DNA from: Flavobacteriales bacterium
GTDB lineage: Bacteria > Bacteroidota > Bacteroidia > Flavobacteriales_F > PHOS-HE28
Direction: 5' to 3'
Assembly (NCBI GenBank): GCA_020635655.1
Contig: JACJZI010000005.1
Span: forward strand, 1-64,000
DNA: 64,000 bases
The notes under the pieces were generated by a model that did not search any database, was not told where the DNA came from, and saw nothing but the letters and a program-made list of their open reading frames with translations. The position numbers and the translations under genes are program-made. The number at the start of each line of letters is the position of its first letter. Positions within the stretch are counted from its first letter, which is position 1. Positions 16,269 to 24,667 of this stretch are shown in pieces.

Positions 16269-18017
16269 TCAGCGGACCAGCAATCGCACGTAGCGCATCG
16301 CATTCCCTTCGCCCACGCGAAGCAGGAACACCCCGCTCCGGTCGATCCGCACCGTTGTGTTGTTGGCATCCTTCGCGATGACTTGAAAGGGCACATCGTG
16401 GCCCATGACGTCCATCAACGCCAAAGGATGGGCATCACCGGTATGGATGTGCACCACGCCCTCGCTCGGGTTCGGTGCGACAAAAGGACCCGGGGGGGAC
16501 CATTCCGCGCTGACGATCGGACCATGCGCGTGTGTGTCATCCCCGTCGATGATGTCGAGCCGATAGAAGCTTGTTCCCGGGATGGGAGCCCTGTCCGCGA
16601 AGGAATATCCCGTGGTGTTGAGGGAGGGCCCTTCGGCGGGAACGGACCCAAGAAGTGCCCAGGTCGATAGGTCCTTCGAGCGCAGTACATCATAGCGAAC
16701 GGTCCCCTGTTCACTCGCCGTGTGCCAGTCCAGGTTCACGCGTTCCTCCAGGGCATGGGCCTGCATGTCGAGCAATTCGATGGGCAGCACGATCTCATCA
16801 CAGCTCACGATCGCGGTGCCTCCGAACTCGAGCGGTACCAGTGTTGTCACCGAGCTCCAATTGCTGAAACAGATGATGTACTGGTCGCCGGTGGCCACCG
16901 TGAGCGGCGGCTCGAAGTTACCGGCCACTCCCCCGGCGGGCACGGTGGAGGCCAGTCCGGTCCCACCGTAGCTCACCTCGTTCCAGTTGCACCGCACGGG
17001 CGCCACGCTGTTGTTCACGATGGCCGAACAGGTGTTCGCATCGTACGGGTACATGATCCAATCATAGAAGCCCGCCTGGGTGCCGAGCCCGCCGAAGGTG
17101 AATTCAAGGGAACCACCGCCCCAGATGTTGATCACCATCCAGGTGCTGTTCAGTTCATCGTTGCGCAGGCATCCGTAATTGTCCGACCCCCAGGGGCTGT
17201 ACATGCCATCGCCGAGCAGATAGTCCGGATTGCCATAGGAGCCCAATGGCGGGATCTCGTAAACGGAACCTTCGCCGTTCGGATCCACCTGGAAGCTGTA
17301 ATTGGTGCAGATGTTCACCGCATCCGGGCAGTCGCTCGCCGTCACGGGCCCCGAGTTCGCGCAGGGTCCTGTGGCATCCAGGGAGATCGTGGCCTGTCCG
17401 ATGGTGCCACTGCTCAACGTGCCGCTCTGGACCACGGCGCTCATGGCGTCATAGAGGGTCCACGTGGCCCCGTTCCAGCCATCGCCGAAGCTGTCGAACA
17501 TCTGCATGACATAGCAGCCCGTGTCCAGGCACAGGGTCATGTTCGTCGGGGCGAAACCGGTGGCCACGATGGACGTTCCGCCGATCAGGTTCCAGCTCAC
17601 TTCGGTGGGATAGCTTCCGCTGGTGAGCACCAATGTGTAGGTGTCGCAATTGCCACTGCCACAGCCCCCGCCCAGGCTCACCTGCTGGGTGCCCAGGTAG
17701 CCGTTGTTCAGGGTGCCGCTGCTCACGATGGTGTTGGCCGGCTGCTCCCGGATCACGAACGTGCCACCGTTCCACCCATCGCCGAACGAATCGTACATGT
17801 ACATCGTGTAGCAACCGTCCGGCAGGCATACGGACTGGGTGGTCGGTGCACCCCCGAGCGCCACGGTCACGCCCAGGTCGTTCACCAGCTCCCAGTCGAT
17901 CTCGATGTCGTAGAAGCCACCACCGACCGTGATGGTGTAATTGGTGCACTGCGCATTGGCCCCGACCATGGGGGCAAGGGCGACCATTGCGACGATGATC
18001 CAACGGGAGGGTCGCAT
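16269..18017 (-). CDS. Secreted T9SS cargo with two CYxMxMxDSFGDGWNG repeats
   Basis: 582 residues. A signal peptide (VAMVALAPMVGANAQ) is followed by two ~95-residue repeats, each ending in a Cys-anchored beta motif (CYTMYMYDSFGDGWNG and CYVMQMFDSFGDGWNG), then a larger beta domain with several Cys (TASDCPDAVNICTNYSF; LGGLGTQAGFYDWIMYPYD-type text), a possible fibronectin-like part (RVNLDWHTASEQGTVRYDVLRS) and a C-terminal T9SS type A sorting domain (FVAPNPSEGVVHIH to MRYVRLLVR). It should be exported across the outer membrane and attached to the surface. No catalytic motif is seen. The ATG at 18017 shares its A with the upstream stop (TGATG), and I prefer it to the GTG one codon earlier. Confidence 0.85.
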   Translation of the reverse strand: MRPSRWIIVAMVALAPMVGANAQCTNYTITVGGGFYDIEIDWELVNDLGVTVALGGAPTTQSVCLPDGCYTMYMYDSFGDGWNGGTFVIREQPANTIVSSGTLNNGYLGTQQVSLGGGCGSGNCDTYTLVLTSGSYPTEVSWNLIGGTSIVATGFAPTNMTLCLDTGCYVMQMFDSFGDGWNGATWTLYDAMSAVVQSGTLSSGTIGQATISLDATGPCANSGPVTASDCPDAVNICTNYSFQVDPNGEGSVYEIPPLGSYGNPDYLLGDGMYSPWGSDNYGCLRNDELNSTWMVINIWGGGSLEFTFGGLGTQAGFYDWIMYPYDANTCSAIVNNSVAPVRCNWNEVSYGGTGLASTVPAGGVAGNFEPPLTVATGDQYIICFSNWSSVTTLVPLEFGGTAIVSCDEIVLPIELLDMQAHALEERVNLDWHTASEQGTVRYDVLRSKDLSTWALLGSVPAEGPSLNTTGYSFADRAPIPGTSFYRLDIIDGDDTHAHGPIVSAEWSPPGPFVAPNPSEGVVHIHTGDAHPLALMDVMGHDVPFQVIAKDANNTTVRIDRSGVFLLRVGEGNAMRYVRLLVR

Positions 18018-18376
18018 CACCTGTCCGCTGGGTCAAGGCCGCAGTGCCTGGGGTCAAGATGGTGGAACGGCCCCGTCGCGTGGGGGATGCGCCGATAGCA
18101 GCGCACATGGAGCTGCAGCCCGGTCAACCACTGGTCCAGCATGGACGCGTTCAGGGCGATCCCCGGTCCGACCTGCAACATCAGGTTCCGCGTGTTGTGG
18201 TCCACGCGGCATACTGCGATGCCGGTGTGTTCCTGGATGAGCAGTGCTGCTTCGTGCGCCTGCTGTGGTGACCGAAGCCCATCGACCACGGCTTGGACAA
18301 GGTCCAAGGCCCCATCCTGCTGGCCCCGCATGTGGGAGCACATCAACAGCAGGACCAGGAACAACCCTGATCGCAT
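18017..18376 (-). CDS. Small secreted hypothetical protein
   Basis: 119 residues, unrecognised. It has a signal peptide (GLFLVLLLMCSHMRGQ) and a short alpha/beta body with QEHTGIAVCRVDHNTRNLMLQV and a second Cys in LQLHVRCYRRI, so one disulphide is possible. Upstream in-frame ATGs exist, but 18376 gives the clean signal peptide. Its stop overlaps the start of the T9SS cargo gene (TGATG), so the pair is probably translationally coupled. Confidence 0.65.
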   Translation of the reverse strand: MRSGLFLVLLLMCSHMRGQQDGALDLVQAVVDGLRSPQQAHEAALLIQEHTGIAVCRVDHNTRNLMLQVGPGIALNASMLDQWLTGLQLHVRCYRRIPHATGPFHHLDPRHCGLDPADR

Positions 18377-18407
18377 CCCATCTTTGCCCACGAACATCCC
18401 CGGCATC

Positions 18408-18776
18408 ATGGAACAAAATAGTGAAAGCGCACCTACCGGCCAGGGCCCGATCGCCGGTCTGCAGCGGAAGGTCGACGAATGGGTCCGGACAGTGGGCGTT
18501 CGTTATTTCGATCCGCTGACGAACATGGCCCTTCTTACCGAGGAGGTGGGGGAGGTGGCGCGTATCATGGCGCGTCGGTACGGACAGCAGAGCGAGAAAA
18601 TGGATGACCGGGACCGGGACCTGGGTGAGGAGCTCAGCGATGTGCTCTTTGTCGTGCTATGCCTTGCCAACCAGACCGGGACCGATCTGGGGAAGGCGTT
18701 CGACCGGAAAATGGTGGGAAGGACGGTACGCGATCGGGAACGACATGCGCGGAACCCCAGGTTGCGGCGGGACTGA
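18408..18776 (+). CDS. MazG-like nucleotide pyrophosphohydrolase
   Basis: 122-residue single-domain protein of the all-alpha NTP pyrophosphatase superfamily. The Mg2+-binding helices are LTEEVGEVARIMAR (E-x-x-E) and LGEELSDVLFVVLCLAN (E-x-x-D). Such enzymes hydrolyse (d)NTPs to monophosphates. The N-terminal 15 residues (Ser/Pro/Gly) are probably disordered. The gene diverges from the secreted protein at 18376, and a CATCTTTG box lies at 18379-18386. The exact substrate is unknown. Confidence 0.85.
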   Translation: MEQNSESAPTGQGPIAGLQRKVDEWVRTVGVRYFDPLTNMALLTEEVGEVARIMARRYGQQSEKMDDRDRDLGEELSDVLFVVLCLANQTGTDLGKAFDRKMVGRTVRDRERHARNPRLRRD

Positions 18777-19142
18777 TCACCAGGGTTTTTCCAGGTCCGC
18801 GGGCGAGTAGGTGTGGTCGCGCCTGGTCCAGAGGGTTCCCTGTGGCCGCGTACGCAGGTGGTGCGGGTCCTTCGTTCCGAGCCGGCGCAGCAAGGCGATC
18901 GGGGTGAGGACAAGGAAGAAGACGATCCCGATCAGCACCCGTCCGTTGATCCACCCGAGACCTTCGGCGAACTTCAGCCAGCCTTTCGTGATCCACCCGG
19001 CCGCCCAGGGCCACAACAGGCCCACGGCACCCGCCACCGTGGCCGCTACCGCCAACCAGCGATGCCCAAGCACCAGGAACAGCACCATCAGCCCGGTGGC
19101 GATGGCCAGCAGCGTCTCCAGATCGCGTTTGCGTTCGGACAT
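18777..19142 (-). CDS. SxtJ-like membrane protein of carbamoyltransferase locus
   Basis: 121-residue protein with three or so hydrophobic segments (ATGLMVLFLVLGHRWLAV, AATVAGAVGLLWPWAAG, GRVLIGIVFFLVLTPIALL) and a charged C-terminal tail ending DLEKPW. It looks like the SxtJ family, named from saxitoxin clusters but widespread next to carbamoyltransferases. The start at 19142 (MSERKRDLETLL) is set by the gap after the DUF5989 gene; the longer open frame runs through that gene. Its role beside the carbamoyltransferase is unknown. Confidence 0.7.
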   Translation of the reverse strand: MSERKRDLETLLAIATGLMVLFLVLGHRWLAVAATVAGAVGLLWPWAAGWITKGWLKFAEGLGWINGRVLIGIVFFLVLTPIALLRRLGTKDPHHLRTRPQGTLWTRRDHTYSPADLEKPW

Positions 19143-19147
19143 GGCGG

Positions 19148-19297
19148 TCAGAACAGGGTGTAGATGAACGGGGCCACCGCCGATCCCCCACCCACGACCA
19201 ATAGGACGCCCAGGAGGAGCAGGACGATGATCACGGGGGCGAGCCACCACTTCTTGCGGGCCCACAGGAAGCCCCAGAGGTCTTTCAAAAGGTCCAT
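19148..19297 (-). CDS. DUF5989-type one-helix membrane peptide (SxtK-like)
   Basis: 49 residues. The sequence starts MDLLKDLWGFLWARKKWW and continues with one transmembrane helix (LAPVIIVLLLLGVLLVV) and a short end GSAVAPFIYTLF. The FLxxRKKWW...P motif is that of the small DUF5989 proteins that sit between carbamoyltransferase and SxtJ genes. It lies 5 nt before the SxtJ-like start and 61 nt after the carbamoyltransferase stop. Although tiny, its composition and position make it convincing. Confidence 0.75.
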   Translation of the reverse strand: MDLLKDLWGFLWARKKWWLAPVIIVLLLLGVLLVVGGGSAVAPFIYTLF

Positions 19298-19358
19298 GCG
19301 TTCATTGGATCGGGCCCATCGTCCGGGCGGGCCAATTTAGTTCCCAGGAACACCATGC

Positions 19359-21224
19359 TCAGTCCAGCACGAATTCCTCCTTCCAGTCGTCCGTGCGTTC
19401 CCAGGCCGGCTGTTCCGTTTTGTGGAAGACCAGATCGCCCACCACGAGGTGGTCCATCTCCGTGCGCATGAAGCAGCGATACGCATCCTCAGGCGTGCAG
19501 ACGATCGGCTCTCCACGCACGTTGAAGCTGGTATTGACCACCAGCCCCACACCGGTCCTTGCCTTGAAGGCCTGGATCAGTTCCCAATAGCGGGGGTTGG
19601 TCTCCCGATGCACCGTCTGCACCCTGGCGCTGAAATCGACGTGCGTGATGGCAGGCAGGGCGGAGCGCTCGAAATAGAGCTTCTCGCGGATACCCATGCC
19701 GGCATGATCCTCCGGCAGTGGGCGACGGAAGGCCTCCTTTACAGGGCGGACCAGCAGCATGTAGGGCGAGGTGCCTTCCAGGTCGAAATATGTGGCGGCG
19801 TCCTCGGCCAGCACGGATGGCGCGAACGGACGGAAGCTCTCGCGGTACTTGATCTTCAGATTGAGCTTCTTCTGCATCTCCGGAGAGCGCGGGTCGCCGA
19901 GAATGCTCCGGGCGCCCAGCGCCCGGGGACCGAACTCCATGCGCCCTTGCACCCACCCGACCACCTCGCCGTCGGCCAGCAGGCCGGCCACATGTTCGAC
20001 CAGTTCACCGGAGGACGGGAAATGGTGAAAGGGCGCACCGTACTTACGTGCCATGCGTTCCGCATCCTGGCGGGTGATGTCCGGCCCGAGGTAGCCGCCC
20101 TGCATGGCATCCGGGTGCACGGCTGACCCACGCGGAGCACCATGATGGATGTGATGGACGGCATAGGCCGCTCCGAGCGCGCCGCCGGCATCGCCCGCGG
20201 CGGGTTGGATGAACAGGTGACGGAATACACCGCTCTCCAGCAGGCGGCCGTTCGCCACGCAATTGAGGGCCACACCACCGGCCATGCAGAGGGCTTCCGC
20301 ACCCGTCGATCGCTGCGCCTCACGGGCCATGCGGAGCACGACCTCTTCCGTCACCTGCTGGATGGCCAGGGCCAGGTCGCAATGCTGTTGTTGCAGCTCC
20401 TCCTTCTCCGGGACCCGTCGCGGGAACCCGAACAACTTTGCCCAGCCGACATCGTCCACCATACGGAGCCCCGTGGCGTAGTTGAAATAGCGTTGGTCCA
20501 GCCACACGGACCCGTCCTCGTTCAACTGGATCAGATCCGTCAGGATGATGTGCCGGTACCGCTCCACTTCCTCGGAGCCCGCCCGCCCATATGGCGCGAG
20601 ACCCATCAGCTTGTACTCGCCGCTGTTGACGCGGAAACCGCAGAAATAGGTGAAGGCCGAATAGAGCAGCCCCAGGCTGTGCGGGAATTGGAGCTCGCGC
20701 AGGATGGTGATGTCCTTGCCCTTCCCGTGGCAGATGCTGGCCGTGGCCCATTCGCCCACCCCATCGATCGTCAGGATGGCCGCATCGGTGAACGGGGATG
20801 CATAGTAGGCGCTCGCCGCATGGCTCAGGTGGTGTTCGGGGAAGTAGAGCTGCTCCATCACCCGCTTCGGATCACCGAGTTCCTTCAATTCGTCACGGAT
20901 CAGCTTGCGCAGGAAGAGCTTTTCCTTCATCCATACAGGCATGCTCTTCAGGAAGGAGGCGATCCCTTTGGGTGCGAAGCCGTAGTATGTCTCCAGAAGC
21001 CGCTCGAACTTCAGCAGTGGCTTGTCATAGAAGGCGATGGCGTCCAGGTCCTCCAGTGCGATGCCCCCTTCCTCCAGACAGTAGCGCACGGCGTTCACCG
21101 GAAAGCCGGGGTCGTGCTTTTTGCGGGTGAAGCGCTCCTCCTGCGCGGCGGCGATGATCCGTCCATCCTGCAGCAGCACGGCGGCCGAATCGTGATAGAA
21201 CGCGGAGATGCCGAGGATCCTCAT
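19359..21224 (-). CDS. Carbamoyltransferase (NodU/CmcH/SxtI family)
   Basis: 621-residue O-carbamoyltransferase that transfers carbamoyl from carbamoyl phosphate, via carbamoyl-adenylate in studied homologues, to a hydroxyl group. It has an N-terminal Kae1/HSP70-like fold (MRILGISAFYHDSAAVLL), the metal-binding His pair in PEHHLSHAASAYY, EYKLMGLAPYG, GGVALNCVANGRL and QPAAGDAGGALG, and a C-terminal YrdC-like part with RMEFGPRALGARSILGD and VVNTSFNVRGEPIVCTPEDA. ATG 21224 is the family start, 13 nt after a TATTTTCG box. The substrate is unknown: neighbours make cell-surface sugars and KDO, so a glycan or small metabolite is plausible. Confidence 0.92.
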   Translation of the reverse strand: MRILGISAFYHDSAAVLLQDGRIIAAAQEERFTRKKHDPGFPVNAVRYCLEEGGIALEDLDAIAFYDKPLLKFERLLETYYGFAPKGIASFLKSMPVWMKEKLFLRKLIRDELKELGDPKRVMEQLYFPEHHLSHAASAYYASPFTDAAILTIDGVGEWATASICHGKGKDITILRELQFPHSLGLLYSAFTYFCGFRVNSGEYKLMGLAPYGRAGSEEVERYRHIILTDLIQLNEDGSVWLDQRYFNYATGLRMVDDVGWAKLFGFPRRVPEKEELQQQHCDLALAIQQVTEEVVLRMAREAQRSTGAEALCMAGGVALNCVANGRLLESGVFRHLFIQPAAGDAGGALGAAYAVHHIHHGAPRGSAVHPDAMQGGYLGPDITRQDAERMARKYGAPFHHFPSSGELVEHVAGLLADGEVVGWVQGRMEFGPRALGARSILGDPRSPEMQKKLNLKIKYRESFRPFAPSVLAEDAATYFDLEGTSPYMLLVRPVKEAFRRPLPEDHAGMGIREKLYFERSALPAITHVDFSARVQTVHRETNPRYWELIQAFKARTGVGLVVNTSFNVRGEPIVCTPEDAYRCFMRTEMDHLVVGDLVFHKTEQPAWERTDDWKEEFVLD

Positions 21225-21237
21225 GGGCAGCGAGGCG

Positions 21238-21245
21238 CGAAAATA
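21238..21245 (-). promoter_or_regulatory. -7 box before carbamoyltransferase (TATTTTCG)
   Basis: Minus-strand TATTTTCG, with 13 nt between the box and the ATG, in the 52-nt gap after the waaA stop at 21277. Confidence 0.4.
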
Positions 21246-21276
21246 GAAGCTTGCGCGCAGCCCGTCCGTCCTGGGA

Positions 21277-22587
21277 TCAAGGTGCCTGTGCCCGATCGAT
21301 GGACGCAAGGATGCCGTCGACCACGCGATGGGTGGCACCGATGCGCTCCCTGACATACAGTCCTGCGGCCAGCGAGGCCCGTTCCAGCTCGCGTGCGTCG
21401 CCGAGCAAACGATGAAGGACATCCGCAAGTGCGCGCGCATCGCGCACTTCGAAGCCACCACCGGCCTCGATCAATCCCCGGGCCTCCGGGAACTTCCCGT
21501 GCCTGGGGCCGAAGATCACCGGTCGCCCCCATGCCGCGGCTTCCAGTATGCTGTGGATCCCATCGGAGAACCCGCCGCCGACATAGGCAAGGTCGCCATA
21601 GCGATACAGCCGCGACAACAGGCCGGTGCGGTCCACGAGCAAGGTTCGTGCGAAAAGGGGATCCTGATCGGGCGGCTCGTGGGGCGGGCGTATTTCGGGC
21701 TCGCGACGTTCCAGTTCCTGCGCGATGGCGCTCCAACGCACGAGCGGCGTGATCGCCCGTTCAGCGATGCGGTCCAGATGCCTCGGCGCTGGCTCATGGG
21801 GCACCAGCACCGTGCGCACCTGATGAGGCAGGGTGGCGAGTGCCTCGTGGATCAGGTCCTCGTCCGGGGGCCAGGTACTGCCGGCCACGAGCACAGGCAG
21901 TTGGGAGGCTTTTCGGAATGCCAGGGCGAGCGGGATCGCAGGTGTATTTTCCGCGATCGTGGTCACCCGGTCGAAGCGCGTGTCCCCGCTCACCGTGACG
22001 CGACCGGCCACCAGCGGCCGCAGCAATTCGGCGGAACGTTCGTTCTGTACAAAGAGCCGGTCATACGTGGCGAGCATTCGCCTCCATGCGCTCCCGTACC
22101 ACCGGAAGAACGGTTGGCCCGGACGGAAGATGCCGGAGACCAGGAAAGTCGGGGCCTGAAGCCGATCCAGGGCCATCAGGTAGTGGTACCAGAACTCGTA
22201 TTTGATGAAGATCGCCAGGCCGGGACGGACCAGTTCCAGGAAGCGCCGCGCATTGGCACGTCCATCAGGTGGCAGGTAGTCCACATGCGTGGCCAGATCA
22301 AGGTCATGGAACGAAGCATACCCGCTCGGGCTGAAAAAGGTGACCAGGATGGGTCGTTCGGGCAGTGCCTTCTTCAGCGCCTCCAGCACGGGTCGGCCTT
22401 GTTCGAACTCGCCCACGCTCGCGCAGTGCATCCAGATGCATCCCTGCAACCGTTCAGCACGTCCCCCCAACCGGTCCCAACTCCCCCTTCTGCCTTCGAC
22501 CCAGGCGCGGGCCTTGGGCAGGAAGGGCGCCGCCATGCGGATGCCCAGGTGATAGGCCCGGGTCACAAGGTCAAGGCCCAGGGGCAT
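21277..22587 (-). CDS. waaA: 3-deoxy-D-manno-octulosonic acid (KDO) transferase
   Basis: 436-residue GT-B glycosyltransferase that adds KDO to lipid A precursors at the inner face of the cytoplasmic membrane. It has an N-terminal hydrophobic anchor (LDLVTRAYHLGIRMAAPF), the IWMHCASVGEFEQG motif with the catalytic Glu, FIKYEFWYHYL, FVQNERSAELL, VSGDTRFDRV and the C-terminal GGGFSDGIHSILEAAAWGRPVIFGP sugar-nucleotide site. The start at 22587 overlaps the upstream barrel stop by one base (TGATG); the longer frame upstream belongs to that gene. Confidence 0.94.
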   Translation of the reverse strand: MPLGLDLVTRAYHLGIRMAAPFLPKARAWVEGRRGSWDRLGGRAERLQGCIWMHCASVGEFEQGRPVLEALKKALPERPILVTFFSPSGYASFHDLDLATHVDYLPPDGRANARRFLELVRPGLAIFIKYEFWYHYLMALDRLQAPTFLVSGIFRPGQPFFRWYGSAWRRMLATYDRLFVQNERSAELLRPLVAGRVTVSGDTRFDRVTTIAENTPAIPLALAFRKASQLPVLVAGSTWPPDEDLIHEALATLPHQVRTVLVPHEPAPRHLDRIAERAITPLVRWSAIAQELERREPEIRPPHEPPDQDPLFARTLLVDRTGLLSRLYRYGDLAYVGGGFSDGIHSILEAAAWGRPVIFGPRHGKFPEARGLIEAGGGFEVRDARALADVLHRLLGDARELERASLAAGLYVRERIGATHRVVDGILASIDRAQAP

Positions 22588-23345
22588 CAGTAGAAATAGA
22601 AACTGGTGGCTTTGCGTCGATAGACCGGCAAGGTCCAACCGACACGAATGCCCGACAGGGCGTCAACGCGCTTGTCCTTGTTCTGTGTCCGGGTGTCGAA
22701 GTTGAAGGCACGGAGCGAGTTGGTGAACCCCAGGACGGCCTCGAAGCCCACCTGGAAGTTCACGAAGCGCCGGTCGCCGATGTGCTGATAGCCGAGGAAG
22801 ACCATGGCGGCGGGCCCGCCACAAAGCCGATCGTAACCTTTCACGTAGTCACCCTCCAACTGGGGCACCTCGTTGTTCTGCGTCTCGATCCGGATCTTGT
22901 GACGGAGGTAGCCCCCACCGAACTTCAGCAGGAACCCGCAGTTCGGGTTCGGGCCCACGCCGCGAATGATGCGGCCCACTTCGGCCAGGAGCATGTATCC
23001 GCGTTCATAGAGCAACACGGTCGCGGGCTGTCCCTCCAGATCGAGGATCTGGCCATAACTGTTGCTGACGCCGCGCAGCAGACCCGGTTCGCGGACACGG
23101 TCGCTGAACAGGAACGAGCCGGCGGCACCTACCACATAGTTGCTTCGGAACTTCACCAGGGCCTCGCAACCGATGTTGCTGTTGTTGCCGAACCGGATGG
23201 CCATGTCCGCTCCGGGCACCTGATAGGCATAGCTCACGGTGATCGGCACCATGAAGAGCGATGTATCCCGGTCGAACCGTTGTGCGTATGAGCGCCCTGC
23301 ACATGCGCACAGCATCACCAGGACCAGGATCCCATCACCACGCAT
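22587..23345 (-). CDS. Outer-membrane beta-barrel protein
   Basis: 252 residues. It has a signal peptide (ILVLVMLCACAGRSYAQ) and a body of alternating hydrophobic and polar strands (FMVPITVSYAYQVP, FLLKFGGGYLRHKI, FVNFQVGFEAVLGF) ending in aromatic SFYFY, typical of a small outer-membrane barrel. No specific family was recognised. The ATG lies only 4 nt after a TACCTTCG box. Its stop is fused to the waaA start, so the barrel and KDO transferase are co-expressed, which fits an envelope role. Confidence 0.8.
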   Translation of the reverse strand: MRGDGILVLVMLCACAGRSYAQRFDRDTSLFMVPITVSYAYQVPGADMAIRFGNNSNIGCEALVKFRSNYVVGAAGSFLFSDRVREPGLLRGVSNSYGQILDLEGQPATVLLYERGYMLLAEVGRIIRGVGPNPNCGFLLKFGGGYLRHKIRIETQNNEVPQLEGDYVKGYDRLCGGPAAMVFLGYQHIGDRRFVNFQVGFEAVLGFTNSLRAFNFDTRTQNKDKRVDALSGIRVGWTLPVYRRKATSFYFY

Positions 23346-23349
23346 GGCG

Positions 23350-23357
23350 CGAAGGTA
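23350..23357 (-). promoter_or_regulatory. -7 box 4 nt before the barrel gene
   Basis: Minus-strand TACCTTCG; only 4 nt separate it from the ATG at 23345, so any transcript from it would be almost leaderless. Confidence 0.4.
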
Positions 23358-23428
23358 ATCGTGTCATGCGGCCTGTGTGGCCGCGATGGGGCCGTCCGTC
23401 CGGTGACGTCACCCCGGAGGTGCGTGGT

Positions 23429-23436
23429 TATCTTCG
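23429..23436 (+). promoter_or_regulatory. -7 box before polysaccharide precursor cluster (TATCTTCG)
   Basis: Plus-strand TATCTTCG about 54 nt upstream of the aminotransferase start, in the divergent region 23346-23490. It is the only candidate promoter seen before the first gene of the nucleotide-sugar cluster. Confidence 0.35.
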
Positions 23437-23490
23437 CGGCCGCCCGGCCGAATGTGTCGGGAACAGGCGACCAACAAGGGCCACAGCGCG

Positions 23491-24633
23491 ATGAGCACCA
23501 CCACACGAACCATCCAGATGGTCGACCTTGTCGGCCAGTACCATCACATCAAGCCCGAGGTCGATGCGGCCCTTCAACGGGTCCTTGAAAGCGCCCAGTT
23601 CATCGGCGGTCCCGATGTCAAGGGGCTGGAGCAGGACCTGTCGGACTATCTGGGATGCAGGGAGACCATCGCCTGCGCGAACGGCACGGACGCCCTGCAG
23701 ATCGCGCTGATGGCGCTCGACCTGAAGCCGGGTGACGAGGTGATCACCACCGCCTTCACCTTCGTGGCCACCGTCGAGGTGGTCGGGCTGCTGGGGATCA
23801 CACCGGTTTTCGCGGATGTGCACCCCGACACATTCCTGATCGACCCGGAGGACATCCGCAGGAAGATCACTCCGAACACGAAGGCCATCGTGCCAGTGCA
23901 TCTATTCGGTCAATGCGCCGACATGGGTGTGATCATGGCGATCGCGAAGGAGCACGGACTGCAGGTGGTGGAGGACAATGCCCAGGCCATCGGGGCGGAG
24001 GTCACGATGCCCGACGGAACGGTCAGGAAGGCCGGCACGATCGGCACGATCGGCACCACGAGCTTCTTCCCGAGCAAGAACCTGGGCTGCTATGGGGACG
24101 GTGGTGCCCTGTTCACCAATGATGAAAGGCTTGCCAGGCGGATCCGGCAGATATGCAATCATGGCAGCGAGGTGCGGTACTACCATGACATCCTTGGTGT
24201 GAACAGTCGGCTGGATGCACTGCAGGCCGCTGTGCTCCGGATCAAACTGCGGCACCTCGACGCATACGCTGCTGCGCGCAACACTGCGGCCAGGGCCTAT
24301 GACGGGGCTTTCGCCGGTAATGCCCATATCCGCACCCCGAAACGGGCCGAGGGAACGACGCACGTGTTCCATCAGTACACGCTGAGGATCACCAATGGTC
24401 ATCGCGATGCGCTGAAGGCGCATCTGGAGGCACAAGGCATCCCGGCGATGGTGTACTATCCTGTGCCCCTGCACCTGCAGAAGGCCTATTCCACGGATCG
24501 TTGCAGGCCTGGTGACCTGCCCGTCAGCGAGGCTCTTGCGGCGGAGGTGCTCTCGCTGCCCATGCATACCGAACTCGATGCGGACCAACTGGCGCACATC
24601 ACCGGATCGGTCCTCTCCTTTTTCAGCAACTGA
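23491..24633 (+). CDS. DegT/DnrJ/EryC1 aminotransferase, WbpE-like
   Basis: 380-residue PLP-dependent sugar aminotransferase. Landmarks are ACANGTDALQIAL (cofactor phosphate site), TTAFTFVATVEVV, VPVHLFGQCADM, VVEDNAQAIGAEV, the lysine region FFPSKNLGCYGDGGA and the C-terminal PVPLHLQKAY. With WbpA-, WbpB- and WbpD-like genes downstream, the most likely role is 3-amination of UDP-3-keto-GlcNAcA, the glutamate-dependent step to UDP-2,3-diacetamido-2,3-dideoxy-glucuronate. It is the first gene of the cluster, and MSTTTRTIQMVDL is the chosen start because the family begins here. Confidence 0.88.
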   Translation: MSTTTRTIQMVDLVGQYHHIKPEVDAALQRVLESAQFIGGPDVKGLEQDLSDYLGCRETIACANGTDALQIALMALDLKPGDEVITTAFTFVATVEVVGLLGITPVFADVHPDTFLIDPEDIRRKITPNTKAIVPVHLFGQCADMGVIMAIAKEHGLQVVEDNAQAIGAEVTMPDGTVRKAGTIGTIGTTSFFPSKNLGCYGDGGALFTNDERLARRIRQICNHGSEVRYYHDILGVNSRLDALQAAVLRIKLRHLDAYAAARNTAARAYDGAFAGNAHIRTPKRAEGTTHVFHQYTLRITNGHRDALKAHLEAQGIPAMVYYPVPLHLQKAYSTDRCRPGDLPVSEALAAEVLSLPMHTELDADQLAHITGSVLSFFSN

Positions 24634-24667
24634 GACCAACGCGCAAGCACAACCCCCTCCCTGATCC

